Part shown: positions 33,482 through 42,846 of the stretch, in pieces
Layout: each line of letters starts with the position of its first letter
Position numbering within the stretch: the first letter of the stretch is position 1
Source: a virus
Virus record (IMG/VR): IMGVR_UViG_3300024255_002562
Coordinates: 1-58,297 of that record
DNA: 58,297 bases
Reading direction: 5' to 3' (one strand)
Translations under genes and position numbers: made by a program
The notes under the pieces: model-generated
Told to the model about the DNA's origin: nothing
The model's database searches: none
The model's input: only the letters and a program-made list of their open reading frames with translations

Positions 33482-34333
33482 ATGAATTTCCTTTTTATTA
33501 GTGACTACTCCCTTGAACACACAATCGGGGGTGCTCAACGTAGTAACGACATAATTCTAAAAGAAGGTGTGAAGCGAGGTCATTCTATAACGGTACTAAA
33601 TATAGATACAGAAGAGAAAGAAATACTTGACAAAGAATATGATTATGTTATAAGCTCTAACTTAGAAGCGTTCAACAGATTTAAGCCTCACGTAATTAAA
33701 TATATACAGGAGTCAACAAGTCATATACGGCTAGAACACGACATGTGTAGGTATCTAACTTCTAAAGATAGAGCCTTGTTGTACAAGAATTGTACCATAA
33801 GTTTCTTCCTAACTGAATATCATTATGATATATTTAAGGAGCAATATGGAAATATATTCACTAATGTAGAAATTGTATCCGATCCTATTGATGTTTCCAT
33901 TTTTTACGACATGAAGCTAGAAAGAAAAGACAGAATACTATATGCTGGCTTCTTGCATCCACTAAAAGGGACTGATAATTTTTGCAAATTTGTTCATGAT
34001 AATCCTCAGTTGAATTTTGACGTTGCTGGATGGGGTGATCCTAAATATGAGGACTTCTTTAAGAATAGTGAGAATGTTGAGTTTTTGGGAAAGGTCGATT
34101 ACTCAGAAATGCCGGAACTGTTTAATTCCTACCTTTCTTTTTATTATGTTCCTGTTATAAGTGAGCCATTCTGTAGAACATTTGCTGAAGCTCATCTATG
34201 TGGAATACAGAACTTATACTGCAATGAAATAATCGGAAGTCTACATGATATAAAGACTTACGGAAATGAAGAATTTAAAAACAGGTGCGGGAAAGCACAA
34301 GAAACTTTTTGGGAGAAAATAGAAGATGAATAA
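33482..34333 (+). CDS. GT4-type glycosyltransferase
   Basis: 283 residues. IGGAQRSNDIILKEGVKRG at the N-terminus is the GGA-x-R acceptor loop; ILYAGFLHPLKGTDNFCKFV starts the second domain and YVPVISEPFCRTFAEAHLCG is the E-x7-E donor motif. It opens the rightward cluster with a ribosome site CTGGAG 9 nt before ATG. The protein is shorter than most GT4 enzymes but motif-complete. Confidence 0.85.
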   Translation: MNFLFISDYSLEHTIGGAQRSNDIILKEGVKRGHSITVLNIDTEEKEILDKEYDYVISSNLEAFNRFKPHVIKYIQESTSHIRLEHDMCRYLTSKDRALLYKNCTISFFLTEYHYDIFKEQYGNIFTNVEIVSDPIDVSIFYDMKLERKDRILYAGFLHPLKGTDNFCKFVHDNPQLNFDVAGWGDPKYEDFFKNSENVEFLGKVDYSEMPELFNSYLSFYYVPVISEPFCRTFAEAHLCGIQNLYCNEIIGSLHDIKTYGNEEFKNRCGKAQETFWEKIEDE

Positions 34334-35240
34334 TATTGTTTACACTTACTTTATACAATCAAAAAACGGCGGTAATATTAAGATAGGGTCTTCTAATAAT
34401 CCCGTTAGTAGACTTTCGCAACTTCAGACTGGAAGTCCTGTAGAACTAAGACTTGTAGGAGTCATTAATAAAAATATTGAATCAGAATTACATACTCGTT
34501 TTTATAAACATAGGCATCATAGAGAATGGTTTTATCCAGATAAAGAGATTTTAGATTTTATAAAAAGTTCGTGTAGTGATGATTATTCAAAATATATTTC
34601 AAAAAACCTTCTAAAGCTTAAAGGAAAAACCGTAGAGCTAGATATAGTGCATAATCTAAATATAGGAACAAATTCTAAGGCACAGTTAAGTTTTCAGCAT
34701 GTTTTTGATATGAATAATTTTGATGACTGGTGTGATAGTATTGATATATATAATTTGTTTGAGGATAAAATTTTTGATATAGATTATGAAGATGAAGATA
34801 TTGATGAAATAAGGAGTATTGATGATGAGATTGAAGATAGGGCATCTTATCCAGAATGCGAGTATGATGTAATTGATAGAATGTTATTATATATGGATGA
34901 GTCAAATAATGAAAAAACTTATTTTAATACAAGTAACAATTTTTTTGATAAAGTATGTATAAATACTGATGATTGTTATTTTTGTATAACGTGTGGACCT
35001 TGTAGTTCTTCTAACAGACGTGAGATAGTAAAAGGACTATCAGATATAGTTGATGAGATGGATGAATTTACTGGAGCTTGGGCATTCTTTTTGGTTTTTG
35101 ATGGTGATGAAGATAGAATCCTTGATTTAATGCAGTATAATATATATAATAGATGTAAAAGTATGCATAATTTAACTGACGATTTTTTTATGGTTGATCC
35201 TAAACTACTAATGAAAGATAAGACTACTAATAATGATTAG
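34326..35240 (+). CDS. GIY-YIG-like (T5orf172/MUG113) nuclease-domain protein with acidic C-terminal domain
   Basis: 304 residues. Residues 5-90 are a T5orf172/MUG113-type GIY-YIG domain: VYTYFIQSKNGGNIKIGSSN, SRLSQLQTGSPVELRLVGVI, then ESELHTRFYKHRHHREWFYP. The remaining 200 residues are very acidic (DIDYEDEDIDEIRSIDDEIE) and low-complexity with a cysteine group (DDCYFCITCGPC). Domain fusion of a nuclease with a DNA-mimic-like acidic region is unusual. It overlaps the GT4 gene by 8 nt. Confidence 0.75.
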   Translation: MNNIVYTYFIQSKNGGNIKIGSSNNPVSRLSQLQTGSPVELRLVGVINKNIESELHTRFYKHRHHREWFYPDKEILDFIKSSCSDDYSKYISKNLLKLKGKTVELDIVHNLNIGTNSKAQLSFQHVFDMNNFDDWCDSIDIYNLFEDKIFDIDYEDEDIDEIRSIDDEIEDRASYPECEYDVIDRMLLYMDESNNEKTYFNTSNNFFDKVCINTDDCYFCITCGPCSSSNRREIVKGLSDIVDEMDEFTGAWAFFLVFDGDEDRILDLMQYNIYNRCKSMHNLTDDFFMVDPKLLMKDKTTNND

Positions 35241-35383
35241 TTTGCTATGCCCAACTAGAAATAGGGTAAAAATGTTAGAAAGGATGTGGTCGTCGGGGGT
35301 ACGAATATCATGCTTTTGAAAATGATGAGGTTGGGATTTGGATTTTTCATATTAAAAGAGTATTACCAAGAACGAAAGAGTAA
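35233..35383 (+). pseudogene. remnant of a glycosyltransferase gene
   Basis: ATG 35233 opens 28 codons (ISLLCPTRNRVKMLERMWSS) identical in style to the N-terminus of phage glycosyltransferases, then stops at 35319. From 35298 a second frame continues (GYEYHAFENDEVGIWIFHIK) to a stop at 35383, just before the next gene. Together they look like the two ends of one gene with the middle deleted. This fills the only gap of this cluster. Confidence 0.6.
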
Positions 35384-35385
35384 TC

Positions 35386-35973
35386 ATGATAAAAGTTTTA
35401 ACTGCTTTCTTTTTACTTGTCTGCACCGTAGGTGCATATGCTGAATCACCTTATGTTCAAGTAATAGATGAAGAATGGAGAAATCATTCTGGTGTGGTTA
35501 TTAAGTCAGGAAAGATTATAAAAGTATTAACTTGCTCTCATATGGTTATGCTTCATGGATCGAAGCAAATTAATGTAAAGTTTTACTACGGAGATACTTA
35601 CATCAGTTTGCCAGCTAAAATTAAGAAGATTGATCACGGTAAAGACTTGATGCTCTTAGAGGTGAGTAATGTAGCTAATATTAAAATCACTGAAGTTAAG
35701 GTAGCCGACTCTGTTGAAAATATCAATTGTATTATTAACGGTTATGTGTTTAAAAATAAACAAATTATATACTGTGTTTTCGATAATTCCGTAGTTACAA
35801 CTAGTCAAGATGGAAGTGAAATTTATAATTTTAAAGGAAAAGGGGTTTCCGGCATGTCTGGTTCCGCGATTCTTTCAAATAATAAGATAGTTGCTATTCA
35901 GTCTGCTGGATCGAATCGTATAATTGGGGCTAGTTTTGTGGTTATTAAGAACTTTATCGGAGATAAGGAATGA
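35386..35973 (+). CDS. secreted trypsin-like serine protease
   Basis: 195 residues. A signal peptide (IKVLTAFFLLVCTVGAYA, cut before ES) is followed by a chymotrypsin-fold protease: VLTCSHMVMLHG carries the catalytic histidine, KDLMLLEVSN the aspartate and GVSGMSGSAILSNNKIVAIQ the serine. The family is DegP/trypsin-like, usually larger with PDZ domains, which are absent. Export of a phage-encoded protease suggests periplasmic or envelope action. ATGA coupling to the next gene. Confidence 0.85.
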   Translation: MIKVLTAFFLLVCTVGAYAESPYVQVIDEEWRNHSGVVIKSGKIIKVLTCSHMVMLHGSKQINVKFYYGDTYISLPAKIKKIDHGKDLMLLEVSNVANIKITEVKVADSVENINCIINGYVFKNKQIIYCVFDNSVVTTSQDGSEIYNFKGKGVSGMSGSAILSNNKIVAIQSAGSNRIIGASFVVIKNFIGDKE

Positions 35974-36164
35974 AACTTAAACCCTGTCCATTTTGTAACG
36001 GTAAACCAAAAATAACATTTTGTGAAGAAGAATGTTGTGGAGCTAAGCCAAGGTGGGTTAGATGTAAATGTGGATTTTTTTTGTTTGCAACATGCGATAC
36101 AGAAGAAGAAGCTATTAAAATTTGGAATACTAGATATGAGGTAAAAGATGTTGATGATGAATAA
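35970..36164 (+). CDS. Lar-like restriction-alleviation zinc ribbon
   Basis: 64 residues with the Lar family pattern: LKPCPFCNGKPKI, RWVRCKCGFFLFATCDTEEE, AIKIWNTRYE (CPFCG ... RC-CG ... TEEEAI--WN-R). Family members such as Rac prophage Lar reduce type I restriction of incoming DNA. ATGA overlap with the protease gene. Confidence 0.85.
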   Translation: MKLKPCPFCNGKPKITFCEEECCGAKPRWVRCKCGFFLFATCDTEEEAIKIWNTRYEVKDVDDE

Positions 36165-36645
36165 TCTGATTTTTCTTTTATTGCTGTCATCAACAGCATA
36201 TGCTGATAAAATTTACATTGCTCTTAACGATAGCGAGCCTAGTAAAAATATTCGTAAATCTTTATATACTAATTATTTACAGTATGGTAGTGATGACGTT
36301 TGGCTCGATCTAGACTTTAGAAGAAATCAGATATTAGATAGTGTAGTTGTAATTAATGATTTTGCAATACATGAACAATTTCAATGTCCTCAGATAAAAC
36401 TAAGAGAACTGGATTATTGGCAGAGGGTTCCCGGAAATTTGCCGGATTTTGTTCTTTGGCTTGATTTTTTTGAGTATTGTATAGATGAAAAGACCTATAA
36501 TAATAGAGTAGAAAAGTGGGAACAATTCGAGAGGTTAAAAATGAGATTCTTCTATTATACTTTTGATTACGAAAAATTTTTCTTTAAACGATCTATGACT
36601 AGACCAGATATACGAAAACCGCCAATGGAGTTTAAATTAAAATGA
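36148..36645 (+). CDS. exported hypothetical protein
   Basis: 165 residues. GAGG 6 nt before ATG 36148 decides the start. The N-terminus MMNNLIFLLLLSSTAYADK is a signal peptide with cleavage after TAYA. The mature part is aromatic-rich (DFVLWLDFFEYCIDEKTYNN) with no family recognised. It starts 17 nt inside the Lar-like gene. Confidence 0.6.
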   Translation: MLMMNNLIFLLLLSSTAYADKIYIALNDSEPSKNIRKSLYTNYLQYGSDDVWLDLDFRRNQILDSVVVINDFAIHEQFQCPQIKLRELDYWQRVPGNLPDFVLWLDFFEYCIDEKTYNNRVEKWEQFERLKMRFFYYTFDYEKFFFKRSMTRPDIRKPPMEFKLK

Positions 36646-37280
36646 ATATAGACATTAGAAATGTTCCGAGCTACTGGATGACCTGTGATAAAAGCATAGG
36701 GGAGAGGCAGGATGGCTTTGTAGAGATGCAAAAAAGCATAGGCATGAACTCAGAAAAGATGAGCGGGGCAATTACAGAAAATTATTGCATTGGCGTTGCT
36801 GAAGAATATATTAAAGCACTCACGAAAAATCCGGTTCCTTTTTTGATACTTGAAGATGACGCTAGAGTAAACCCGAACCTTGTTGATTTTCCATACACTT
36901 ATGATGTTGATGAGGATGTTGACGCTTTATATATAGGTACTTCAATTGTTGGCAGAATTAATAAAAAGACAGTCATAGGAGTTGCTGCTCAGGACAGAGG
37001 TGATTATTTTCAGATATACAATATGCTTTCATTCCATGCTGTGATTTATACTAGTCAGGAGTATGTTGATAACTGCGTTAAGATTCTCGAAGAGTATATC
37101 GTTAATCCAGTTGGTTCTTGTGACGACCCACTAGCTGAGGACATGAGTCGCTGGAAAGTGATGGCTGTTAAGACTCCTGTGTTCTATCAAAATGATGGAA
37201 GAAATGAGGGCATGACCCTAACTCCATTGACAGAAACAGGTATTAAAAGAGAGAATACATATTTTGGACCACCTTTGTGA
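36642..37280 (+). CDS. GT25-like glycosyltransferase
   Basis: 212 residues. The core PFLILEDDARVNPNLVDFPY contains the E-D-D motif of LPS-biosynthesis GT25 enzymes, and DALYIGTSIVGRINKK follows. The C-terminus carries SCDDPLAEDMSRWKVMAVKT, similar to the family's D-x-L--D segment. ATGA overlap with the previous gene. Confidence 0.75.
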   Translation: MNIDIRNVPSYWMTCDKSIGERQDGFVEMQKSIGMNSEKMSGAITENYCIGVAEEYIKALTKNPVPFLILEDDARVNPNLVDFPYTYDVDEDVDALYIGTSIVGRINKKTVIGVAAQDRGDYFQIYNMLSFHAVIYTSQEYVDNCVKILEEYIVNPVGSCDDPLAEDMSRWKVMAVKTPVFYQNDGRNEGMTLTPLTETGIKRENTYFGPPL

Positions 37281-38149
37281 TTCATATTTCTTGTGTTTCT
37301 GATTTTGGTTTTTTGGCAAAAGGTCTAGCTCTTTACGAATCTATAGGTAGGTTTGATAGCGATTTTACTTTGCACTACTTGTGTTTAGATGATAGTTCTT
37401 TTGATATCATAAAAGAGCTAGACGGAAACATAATAGCATATTCATTGAGTGATTTACGAAGTCAAGACAAAACGCTTAATAACCTAGCAAAGCAGGATTA
37501 CAAATATCTTTGTTGGTCTTTAGCTTCGTACTTTACAAACTATTTAATGAATACGATTAATGAAGACATTACTTATATTGATAGTGATGTCTTTTTTCAT
37601 GATAGTATATATACTGTGCTGAATGAAGTAGGAGACAAAGATGTCGGTCTTTTTAGACATAGGCAGTACCCACTATCTTATCCAAACAGTAATGGCTGGT
37701 TCAACGTTGGCGTAGTACACTTTAAGAATTCGGATTTGGGAAAAAAACTTCTGTCTTGGTGGGCTGACGCTGTACTGCACAAAAAATATCCGGAACTAGC
37801 TACTTGTGGTGATCAACGGTATCTTGATGCATTTGTTGAGTTTTCGTCGAATCTATTTATAGATGGTAATATAGGACATGCCGCTCCTTGGCATTGGCAG
37901 TTATACGATTATTCAAGTTACTTTGAAGACGGTTGTATATTATGGAATAATCAAAAGCAAAAATTAATATTTTCTCATTTTTCTAATTTTGATTATAACT
38001 TATCTGAAAATAAATATGTTCCAGCATTAAGGCATAGTCCATATACTCCACAGCGAATGTATGTTGATATTCCGGAGTTGAAGTTTATACATGATGATTA
38101 TTTTGATCATTTAAAATGTATTCACATAAAATATCTATTGGGTAATTAA
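37277..38149 (+). CDS. GT-A glycosyltransferase, DSD type (GT8-like)
   Basis: 290 residues starting at GTG 37277 (GTGA overlap). Sequence: CVSDFGFLAKGLALYESIG, then DITYIDSDVFFHDSIYTVLN with the D-x-D divalent-metal motif near residue 95, NSNGWFNVGVVHFKNSDLGK and CGDQRYLDAFV. Such an arrangement matches GT8/nucleotide-diphospho-sugar transferases that use UDP-sugars. Confidence 0.78.
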   Translation: MIHISCVSDFGFLAKGLALYESIGRFDSDFTLHYLCLDDSSFDIIKELDGNIIAYSLSDLRSQDKTLNNLAKQDYKYLCWSLASYFTNYLMNTINEDITYIDSDVFFHDSIYTVLNEVGDKDVGLFRHRQYPLSYPNSNGWFNVGVVHFKNSDLGKKLLSWWADAVLHKKYPELATCGDQRYLDAFVEFSSNLFIDGNIGHAAPWHWQLYDYSSYFEDGCILWNNQKQKLIFSHFSNFDYNLSENKYVPALRHSPYTPQRMYVDIPELKFIHDDYFDHLKCIHIKYLLGN

Positions 38150-38748
38150 TGAATTGGCAGCAAGTACAGAGTGAACAGATAAAAAAATTGTGTCATCATG
38201 ATTGGCACTTTGCAGATATTGGGGCATGTGTTGGAGAAGTTTTAGGTACTCTTGAGTCTATTATGTCTTTTGGCTATGCATTTGAAGCTAACAAAAGTAG
38301 TTATGATTATCTAATTGACGTTTATCGAAAATCCAATTTAGTTATAGAGAATTTAGCTATTGCTAATAAAAATGGGTCTATAGAATTCTACAACGGTCCA
38401 AGTACACATGAGGGTAATTTATTGGGTCACGACATGAGTTACAATAATCTTGATGCTTATAATGTTGTTAATTGTTGTACTCTAGATTCTTACTTTAAAG
38501 ACAAAAGAATTGACTTCATTAAGATGGATGTAGAGGGGGCTGAATGGAAGGTGTTTGAGGGGGCAGGCGAACTTTTAAGAGATAGAAATGTTTTATGGCA
38601 GGTTGAATTTCATTTGGATGAAGATTGGCATAATAGGGAAATGTTATTTAAGCATGGTTATAATATTTTTGATTTAAATTTTAAAAAATTAGGAATAGAT
38701 GATCCGAGACCTTATCAAGCTTTTTTGTTTAAAGGTGATACATTATGA
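38149..38748 (+). CDS. FkbM-family methyltransferase
   Basis: 199 residues. FADIGACVGEVLGTLES is the SAM-binding loop, YGYAFEANKSSYDYLID-like follows (here FGYAFEANKSSYDYL), and RIDFIKMDVEGAEWKVFEGA is the diagnostic FkbM motif. O-methylation of a sugar or peptide hydroxyl is the family reaction. It starts in a TAATG with the preceding gene. Confidence 0.85.
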   Translation: MNWQQVQSEQIKKLCHHDWHFADIGACVGEVLGTLESIMSFGYAFEANKSSYDYLIDVYRKSNLVIENLAIANKNGSIEFYNGPSTHEGNLLGHDMSYNNLDAYNVVNCCTLDSYFKDKRIDFIKMDVEGAEWKVFEGAGELLRDRNVLWQVEFHLDEDWHNREMLFKHGYNIFDLNFKKLGIDDPRPYQAFLFKGDTL

Positions 38749-39617
38749 AAATAGCATTTGGTATGATAGTTTTTGAGGGCGATTATGTTCTTAGACAATG
38801 CTTGGAACAAGTATATCCTTTTGCTGATCAAATATTGATAGCAGAGGGTCCAGTTACATACTGGCAGAACAAAGGCTTTTCTACGTCTACGGATAATACT
38901 AATAAAATTTTGGACGAATTTCCAGACCCGGAAAACAAAATCAAGATTGTACATGGGCAATTCAAGGAAAAGGATGACCAATGTCAATCCTATATGAACT
39001 TTATAAATGATGACATTGATTACCTTTGGAACTTAGATTCTGACGAAGTATATAAGACGCAAGACTTAGAAAATATTGTTGAATTCCTAAAGCATGAAAA
39101 ACCAACAAGTCTTGGCGTTAGAAGTTGTTCGTTTTATGGTGGTTTTGATAGATATCTTACTGGATTTGAGCTTAATACCGATAACTTCCTTAGAATATTT
39201 AAAGTCACAAAAGGGGCAAAGTGGTTAACACATAGACCTCCGACCATAAAGTATCCTGATGGGTATTCTGTGCAGCGTAATCATATAAATAGCGATCAAC
39301 TTTATGAAGCTCTTGGTTTTCAAATGTATCATTATTCCTATGTGTTCCCCAATCAGGTTTACAAAAAGATATCTTACTATAAAGAAAGTTTGAATAAGCA
39401 TAATTGTATAGAAAATTATTTTGATAACGTGTATCTGCCGTGGGTAGCTGGAGATAGATCGGGTATAGAGAATCGTTTTAGGGGTGTTCATGAGTTTAAG
39501 GTGAGGGGTGACTGCTATACAGCAGAGTTCACTGGCGAGCATCCAGAAAGCATTAATAGAAGTTTAAAAGAATTAGATCGTGAATTTTTACGGCAATTAG
39601 AGGGGTACAAGAGTTGA
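38745..39617 (+). CDS. GT2/GT-A-like glycosyltransferase
   Basis: 290 residues. MIVFEGDYVLRQCLEQVYPF and YADQILIAEGPV-like (FADQILIAEGPVTYWQ) begin a GT-A domain; DDIDYLWNLDSDEVYKTQDL gives the DSD-E metal site near residue 100. The lower half is tyrosine/aromatic-rich (MYHYSYVFPNQVYKKISYYK). ATGA overlap upstream. Confidence 0.72.
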   Translation: MKIAFGMIVFEGDYVLRQCLEQVYPFADQILIAEGPVTYWQNKGFSTSTDNTNKILDEFPDPENKIKIVHGQFKEKDDQCQSYMNFINDDIDYLWNLDSDEVYKTQDLENIVEFLKHEKPTSLGVRSCSFYGGFDRYLTGFELNTDNFLRIFKVTKGAKWLTHRPPTIKYPDGYSVQRNHINSDQLYEALGFQMYHYSYVFPNQVYKKISYYKESLNKHNCIENYFDNVYLPWVAGDRSGIENRFRGVHEFKVRGDCYTAEFTGEHPESINRSLKELDREFLRQLEGYKS

Positions 39618-40540
39618 TAGATATTAATCTAAAAGAAAATTTTGAATTATTTACAGATTATGTAAAATGCTTAGAGTTTTTAAAAACCGTAGATTCAGAT
39701 TCTTATCCAGAAGCAGTGACTAATTTTCATGTTTACTCGGAGATGAAAACTGATAAAGAGTTGCTTTGTATAGAGTCTTTTTTGGCGACACAAAACATAG
39801 AAAAGACAAATCTAATTTTATGGTCAGATTATGATGTGTCCGATAATCGCCTGCTAGAGCCTTACAAAGAGTTAATAGACTTCAGGGTTTACCGCTCCGA
39901 AGAAGAGTCCGTAGGAACAGCATTAGAAGGCTGTGAAAAATGGATAGGGGCTAGTGACAGTAAACATTATATGAAGAGTGGTGTACTGAGATTTTTAGTT
40001 ACTCATAAATATGGTGGAATTTGGGCTGACATGGATATGGTTTTTCTAAGAGATTTTAAGTCGATTCTTGATCAAGAGTGGGCATATATGTGGGGAGCAG
40101 AATTAGATTTTTATAATTTTGGTCCGTGTGCTGCTATGATGAATATACATAAGGATAGTCCACACTCAAATCTCTGTATTGAAGAGATCGTAAACTCAGA
40201 ACCTTTAGCTGATAGCACCGTATTGGATCATGTGTTACTGGCAAAAGTCTATACTAAAAAACAATTCACCGTATTTCCCTCGACGTTTTTTAATACAGAA
40301 TGGCAGATGAATACTGAATATAAAGATGGGATAAAGGATTATAATCCAAACGGGCTTGGATCGCAAATAGAAAGTGGTTGGTTTAAAAAAAATGAATTCA
40401 GTGATCATCTTTTTGAAGGTGCTTTCGCTTGGCATTGGCATAACTCGTCTTATAAAAATCATAAAATAGAAAGTGGGTCTAAGTTTGACCTACTAATGAA
40501 ATTAAACAAGAAAATTTTAAAGCAAAAAGGTATTTTGTGA
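39614..40540 (+). CDS. GT32-like glycosyltransferase
   Basis: 308 residues from TTG 39614, which overlaps the previous stop as TTGA; no ATG lies close, and GAGGGG is upstream. The middle has LRFLVTHKYGGIWADMDMVF, a GT32 DXD region (YGG-x-x-x-D-x-D), and GPCAAMMNIHKDSPHSNLC follows. Retaining transfer from a nucleotide sugar is expected. Confidence 0.8.
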   Translation: MIDINLKENFELFTDYVKCLEFLKTVDSDSYPEAVTNFHVYSEMKTDKELLCIESFLATQNIEKTNLILWSDYDVSDNRLLEPYKELIDFRVYRSEEESVGTALEGCEKWIGASDSKHYMKSGVLRFLVTHKYGGIWADMDMVFLRDFKSILDQEWAYMWGAELDFYNFGPCAAMMNIHKDSPHSNLCIEEIVNSEPLADSTVLDHVLLAKVYTKKQFTVFPSTFFNTEWQMNTEYKDGIKDYNPNGLGSQIESGWFKKNEFSDHLFEGAFAWHWHNSSYKNHKIESGSKFDLLMKLNKKILKQKGIL

Positions 40541-41460
40541 AAATTAAAATACTGGATTACAAAGCAATATTGGAAGAGCTGTCGATTTCTTTAGTAGCTT
40601 TGAAAGAATATCTCGATGGTGGCAGAAAAGATGTCTTGCATAATACTGATATCTTCTGTGAAAACGTGCGGACAATAAATTTAGTAGAAAAAGACTTTTC
40701 GTTATTCAGTAGAGTGGACTCTATCGATAGTGATACGGTCGTCGTTTTTCCGATTTATTTAGAGTTGTTTGAGTTTCTTGGTTTGCATGAAAATGTAAAA
40801 CGCTCTATAGAGATTTATTCGAGTAGGTATCCCGATAACAAGGTTGTGTTCTTTTGGAATCACGATAGGGATTTTAAGGATTATAACGAGACGACGCTTA
40901 AGAATAAAAACTGTAGAGTTATCAATTATAACACGTCTGAAAAAACTGGCAATGATATTGTAGTTCCATTTTGGACGATGGAAGACATAGCTCCAATAAA
41001 AGAAGAAAAGCAAATATATTGTTCTTTTATTGGAAGAATGACTCATGAGACAAGACGACTAATCGCAAGAAAAATAATAGAGTACGATTCTCCAAAATTT
41101 CAATACTTTAATTCGTTGGCGTATAATGAATATAGAAAAAAGCTGTCACAAACGAAATTTAGCTTATGCCCCCGTGGTGCAGGCTTGTCTAGCTATAGAT
41201 TTTTTGAATGTATTCACGCTAATACTATTCCAGTTCTTATAGCTGATAGTGTCGTACTGCCATATCAAGATGAATTGGACTATTCGAAGTTTTCCGTTAG
41301 AGTTCTAGAAAAGGATGCAGGTAATCTGGAGTTGATGTATTCTTCCTTTAAGAGTTTAGATTACGATTCTTTGATGATGAACTTAAATCAGGTAAGGAAT
41401 AATTTTTCATTACCATTCATACAAAAATATATACATGATGAACTAAGGAAAAGCAAATGA
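40537..41460 (+). CDS. exostosin-like (GT47) glycosyltransferase
   Basis: 307 residues starting at GTG 40537 (GTGA overlap). The C-terminal region KFSLCPRGAGLSSYRFFECI and ANTIPVLIADSVVLPYQDEL is the exostosin signature (SKF-LCPRG-G--S-R--E-i--G-IPVi---). The N-terminal domain is unremarkable. GT47 enzymes are inverting transferases, mostly known from eukaryotes and some bacterial/phage glycan clusters. Confidence 0.83.
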   Translation: MKIKILDYKAILEELSISLVALKEYLDGGRKDVLHNTDIFCENVRTINLVEKDFSLFSRVDSIDSDTVVVFPIYLELFEFLGLHENVKRSIEIYSSRYPDNKVVFFWNHDRDFKDYNETTLKNKNCRVINYNTSEKTGNDIVVPFWTMEDIAPIKEEKQIYCSFIGRMTHETRRLIARKIIEYDSPKFQYFNSLAYNEYRKKLSQTKFSLCPRGAGLSSYRFFECIHANTIPVLIADSVVLPYQDELDYSKFSVRVLEKDAGNLELMYSSFKSLDYDSLMMNLNQVRNNFSLPFIQKYIHDELRKSK

Positions 41461-42275
41461 TTCCTGTGATTTTAATCCATAAAGGATATCAAAGTTATTT
41501 ACAGTACAGTTTAAAACAGGCTTCACAAAAAAATCCGGTATTCTTCGTTGGAGATACAGAACCGAAGATAGATGGTTGTGATTTCAACTATGTTGCACAG
41601 TCTGAGCTAATGGATGGGTTAAGTGAATTTAGTAATATATACGTGCATCTAAACACGACTCCTCCAGATTATGAGCTGTTTTGTTATACCAGATGGTTCA
41701 TATTAAGAAATTTCATGAAGATTTATGGGTTTTCAAAAGTATTCTATATAGATTCTGATGTTTTGTTTTTTGAGAACGCTGAAAAAGAATGGAGTAAGTT
41801 TGATCAGTATGATATGACTTTATTACATAGAACGGCTGGGATTTCGTCTTTTGTAACCTTAGAAGGTATTGATAATTTTTGCAATATGTTAATGGAAATT
41901 TATTCAAAAAAAGAAGGATATCACTTTAATAAAATACGATCTCATGCAGATGTAAGACGTAGATTCGGACTTCCCGGAGGCGTTTGCGATATGACATTAT
42001 TAGAATATTTTCATTATCATTCAGAGTTTGGCGGTGGACCGGGAAGGGTAGGAGAGATGATGACGATAATCGAAGGATCAACATATGATCATAATGTGAA
42101 TGTTCCAGATCAAGGATTTGAGTTCGAGAACGGTATGAAAAAACTTAAAGTGCTTGACGGAGAAGTTTTTGTTTACAATCACAGACTTAAGCAAAATATT
42201 AAATTTAATTCTATTCACTTTCAAGGTGGAGCAAAAAGTAATATGGGAGATATTTATGACCGCATGGTACGATGA
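41457..42275 (+). CDS. GT-A glycosyltransferase, DSD type
   Basis: 272 residues. MIPVILIHKGYQSYLQYSLK begins the GT-A fold; FSKVFYIDSDVLFFENAEKE provides the DSD metal motif around residue 100. The C-terminal half includes GGVCDMTLLEYFHYHSE and QNIKFNSIHFQGGAK, a histidine-containing acceptor-side motif. ATGA overlap with the previous gene. Confidence 0.78.
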   Translation: MIPVILIHKGYQSYLQYSLKQASQKNPVFFVGDTEPKIDGCDFNYVAQSELMDGLSEFSNIYVHLNTTPPDYELFCYTRWFILRNFMKIYGFSKVFYIDSDVLFFENAEKEWSKFDQYDMTLLHRTAGISSFVTLEGIDNFCNMLMEIYSKKEGYHFNKIRSHADVRRRFGLPGGVCDMTLLEYFHYHSEFGGGPGRVGEMMTIIEGSTYDHNVNVPDQGFEFENGMKKLKVLDGEVFVYNHRLKQNIKFNSIHFQGGAKSNMGDIYDRMVR

Positions 42276-42846
42276 AAAAATGCCAGAAAAAATGATGCAG
42301 ACTAATTTTCCACATATCTTAGATTCTGATCACTTTGGTCCACTAGTGAGGTGTATTAATTCAATTCCTGTCGATGTTAGTAATTTAGTTGATTTAGGAT
42401 GTGGTAAGGCTGAAATTTCCGATGTATTTTTAGAATATGAATATTTCGGTGCTGATCTTCCTCATATTATTAAAAATGTTTCAAAAGTATTAAAACCTTC
42501 GTTAAATTACATTGAGTTTGACGCTATAATAGATAGCATGGATTTTGTTTCTTCTTTTGATGTAGTTCTCATGAATAGTTTTTTGAGCGAGATCGAATCT
42601 GCCGACGATGTGTTACGCAAAGTTTTAAAGCACGCACCAAGATATGTTGTAATACATCGGCAAGAAATAGAGGATAAAATGGGAATAGAAGAGTATATAA
42701 CGTATGGCGGACTAAAGACGATAAAATACATTTTTGGAAAACGTCAGCTTGAGGAAATACTTGAGGAATATGGGTTCAACATTTTTTTTGAAACGAAGTT
42801 TTTGTATACTATGAATAGTTTTGTATTAGAAAGGATATCACAGTGA
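42256..42846 (+). CDS. SAM-dependent methyltransferase
   Basis: 196 residues from ATG 42256, chosen because GGGAG lies 6 nt upstream and the overlap with the preceding gene falls to 20 nt. SAM motif I is NLVDLGCGKAEISDVFLEYE, followed by YFGADLPHIIKNVSK; motif IV region is SSFDVVLMNSFLSEIE. Substrate is probably a sugar in this cluster. Confidence 0.78.
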   Translation: MTAWYDEKMPEKMMQTNFPHILDSDHFGPLVRCINSIPVDVSNLVDLGCGKAEISDVFLEYEYFGADLPHIIKNVSKVLKPSLNYIEFDAIIDSMDFVSSFDVVLMNSFLSEIESADDVLRKVLKHAPRYVVIHRQEIEDKMGIEEYITYGGLKTIKYIFGKRQLEEILEEYGFNIFFETKFLYTMNSFVLERISQ

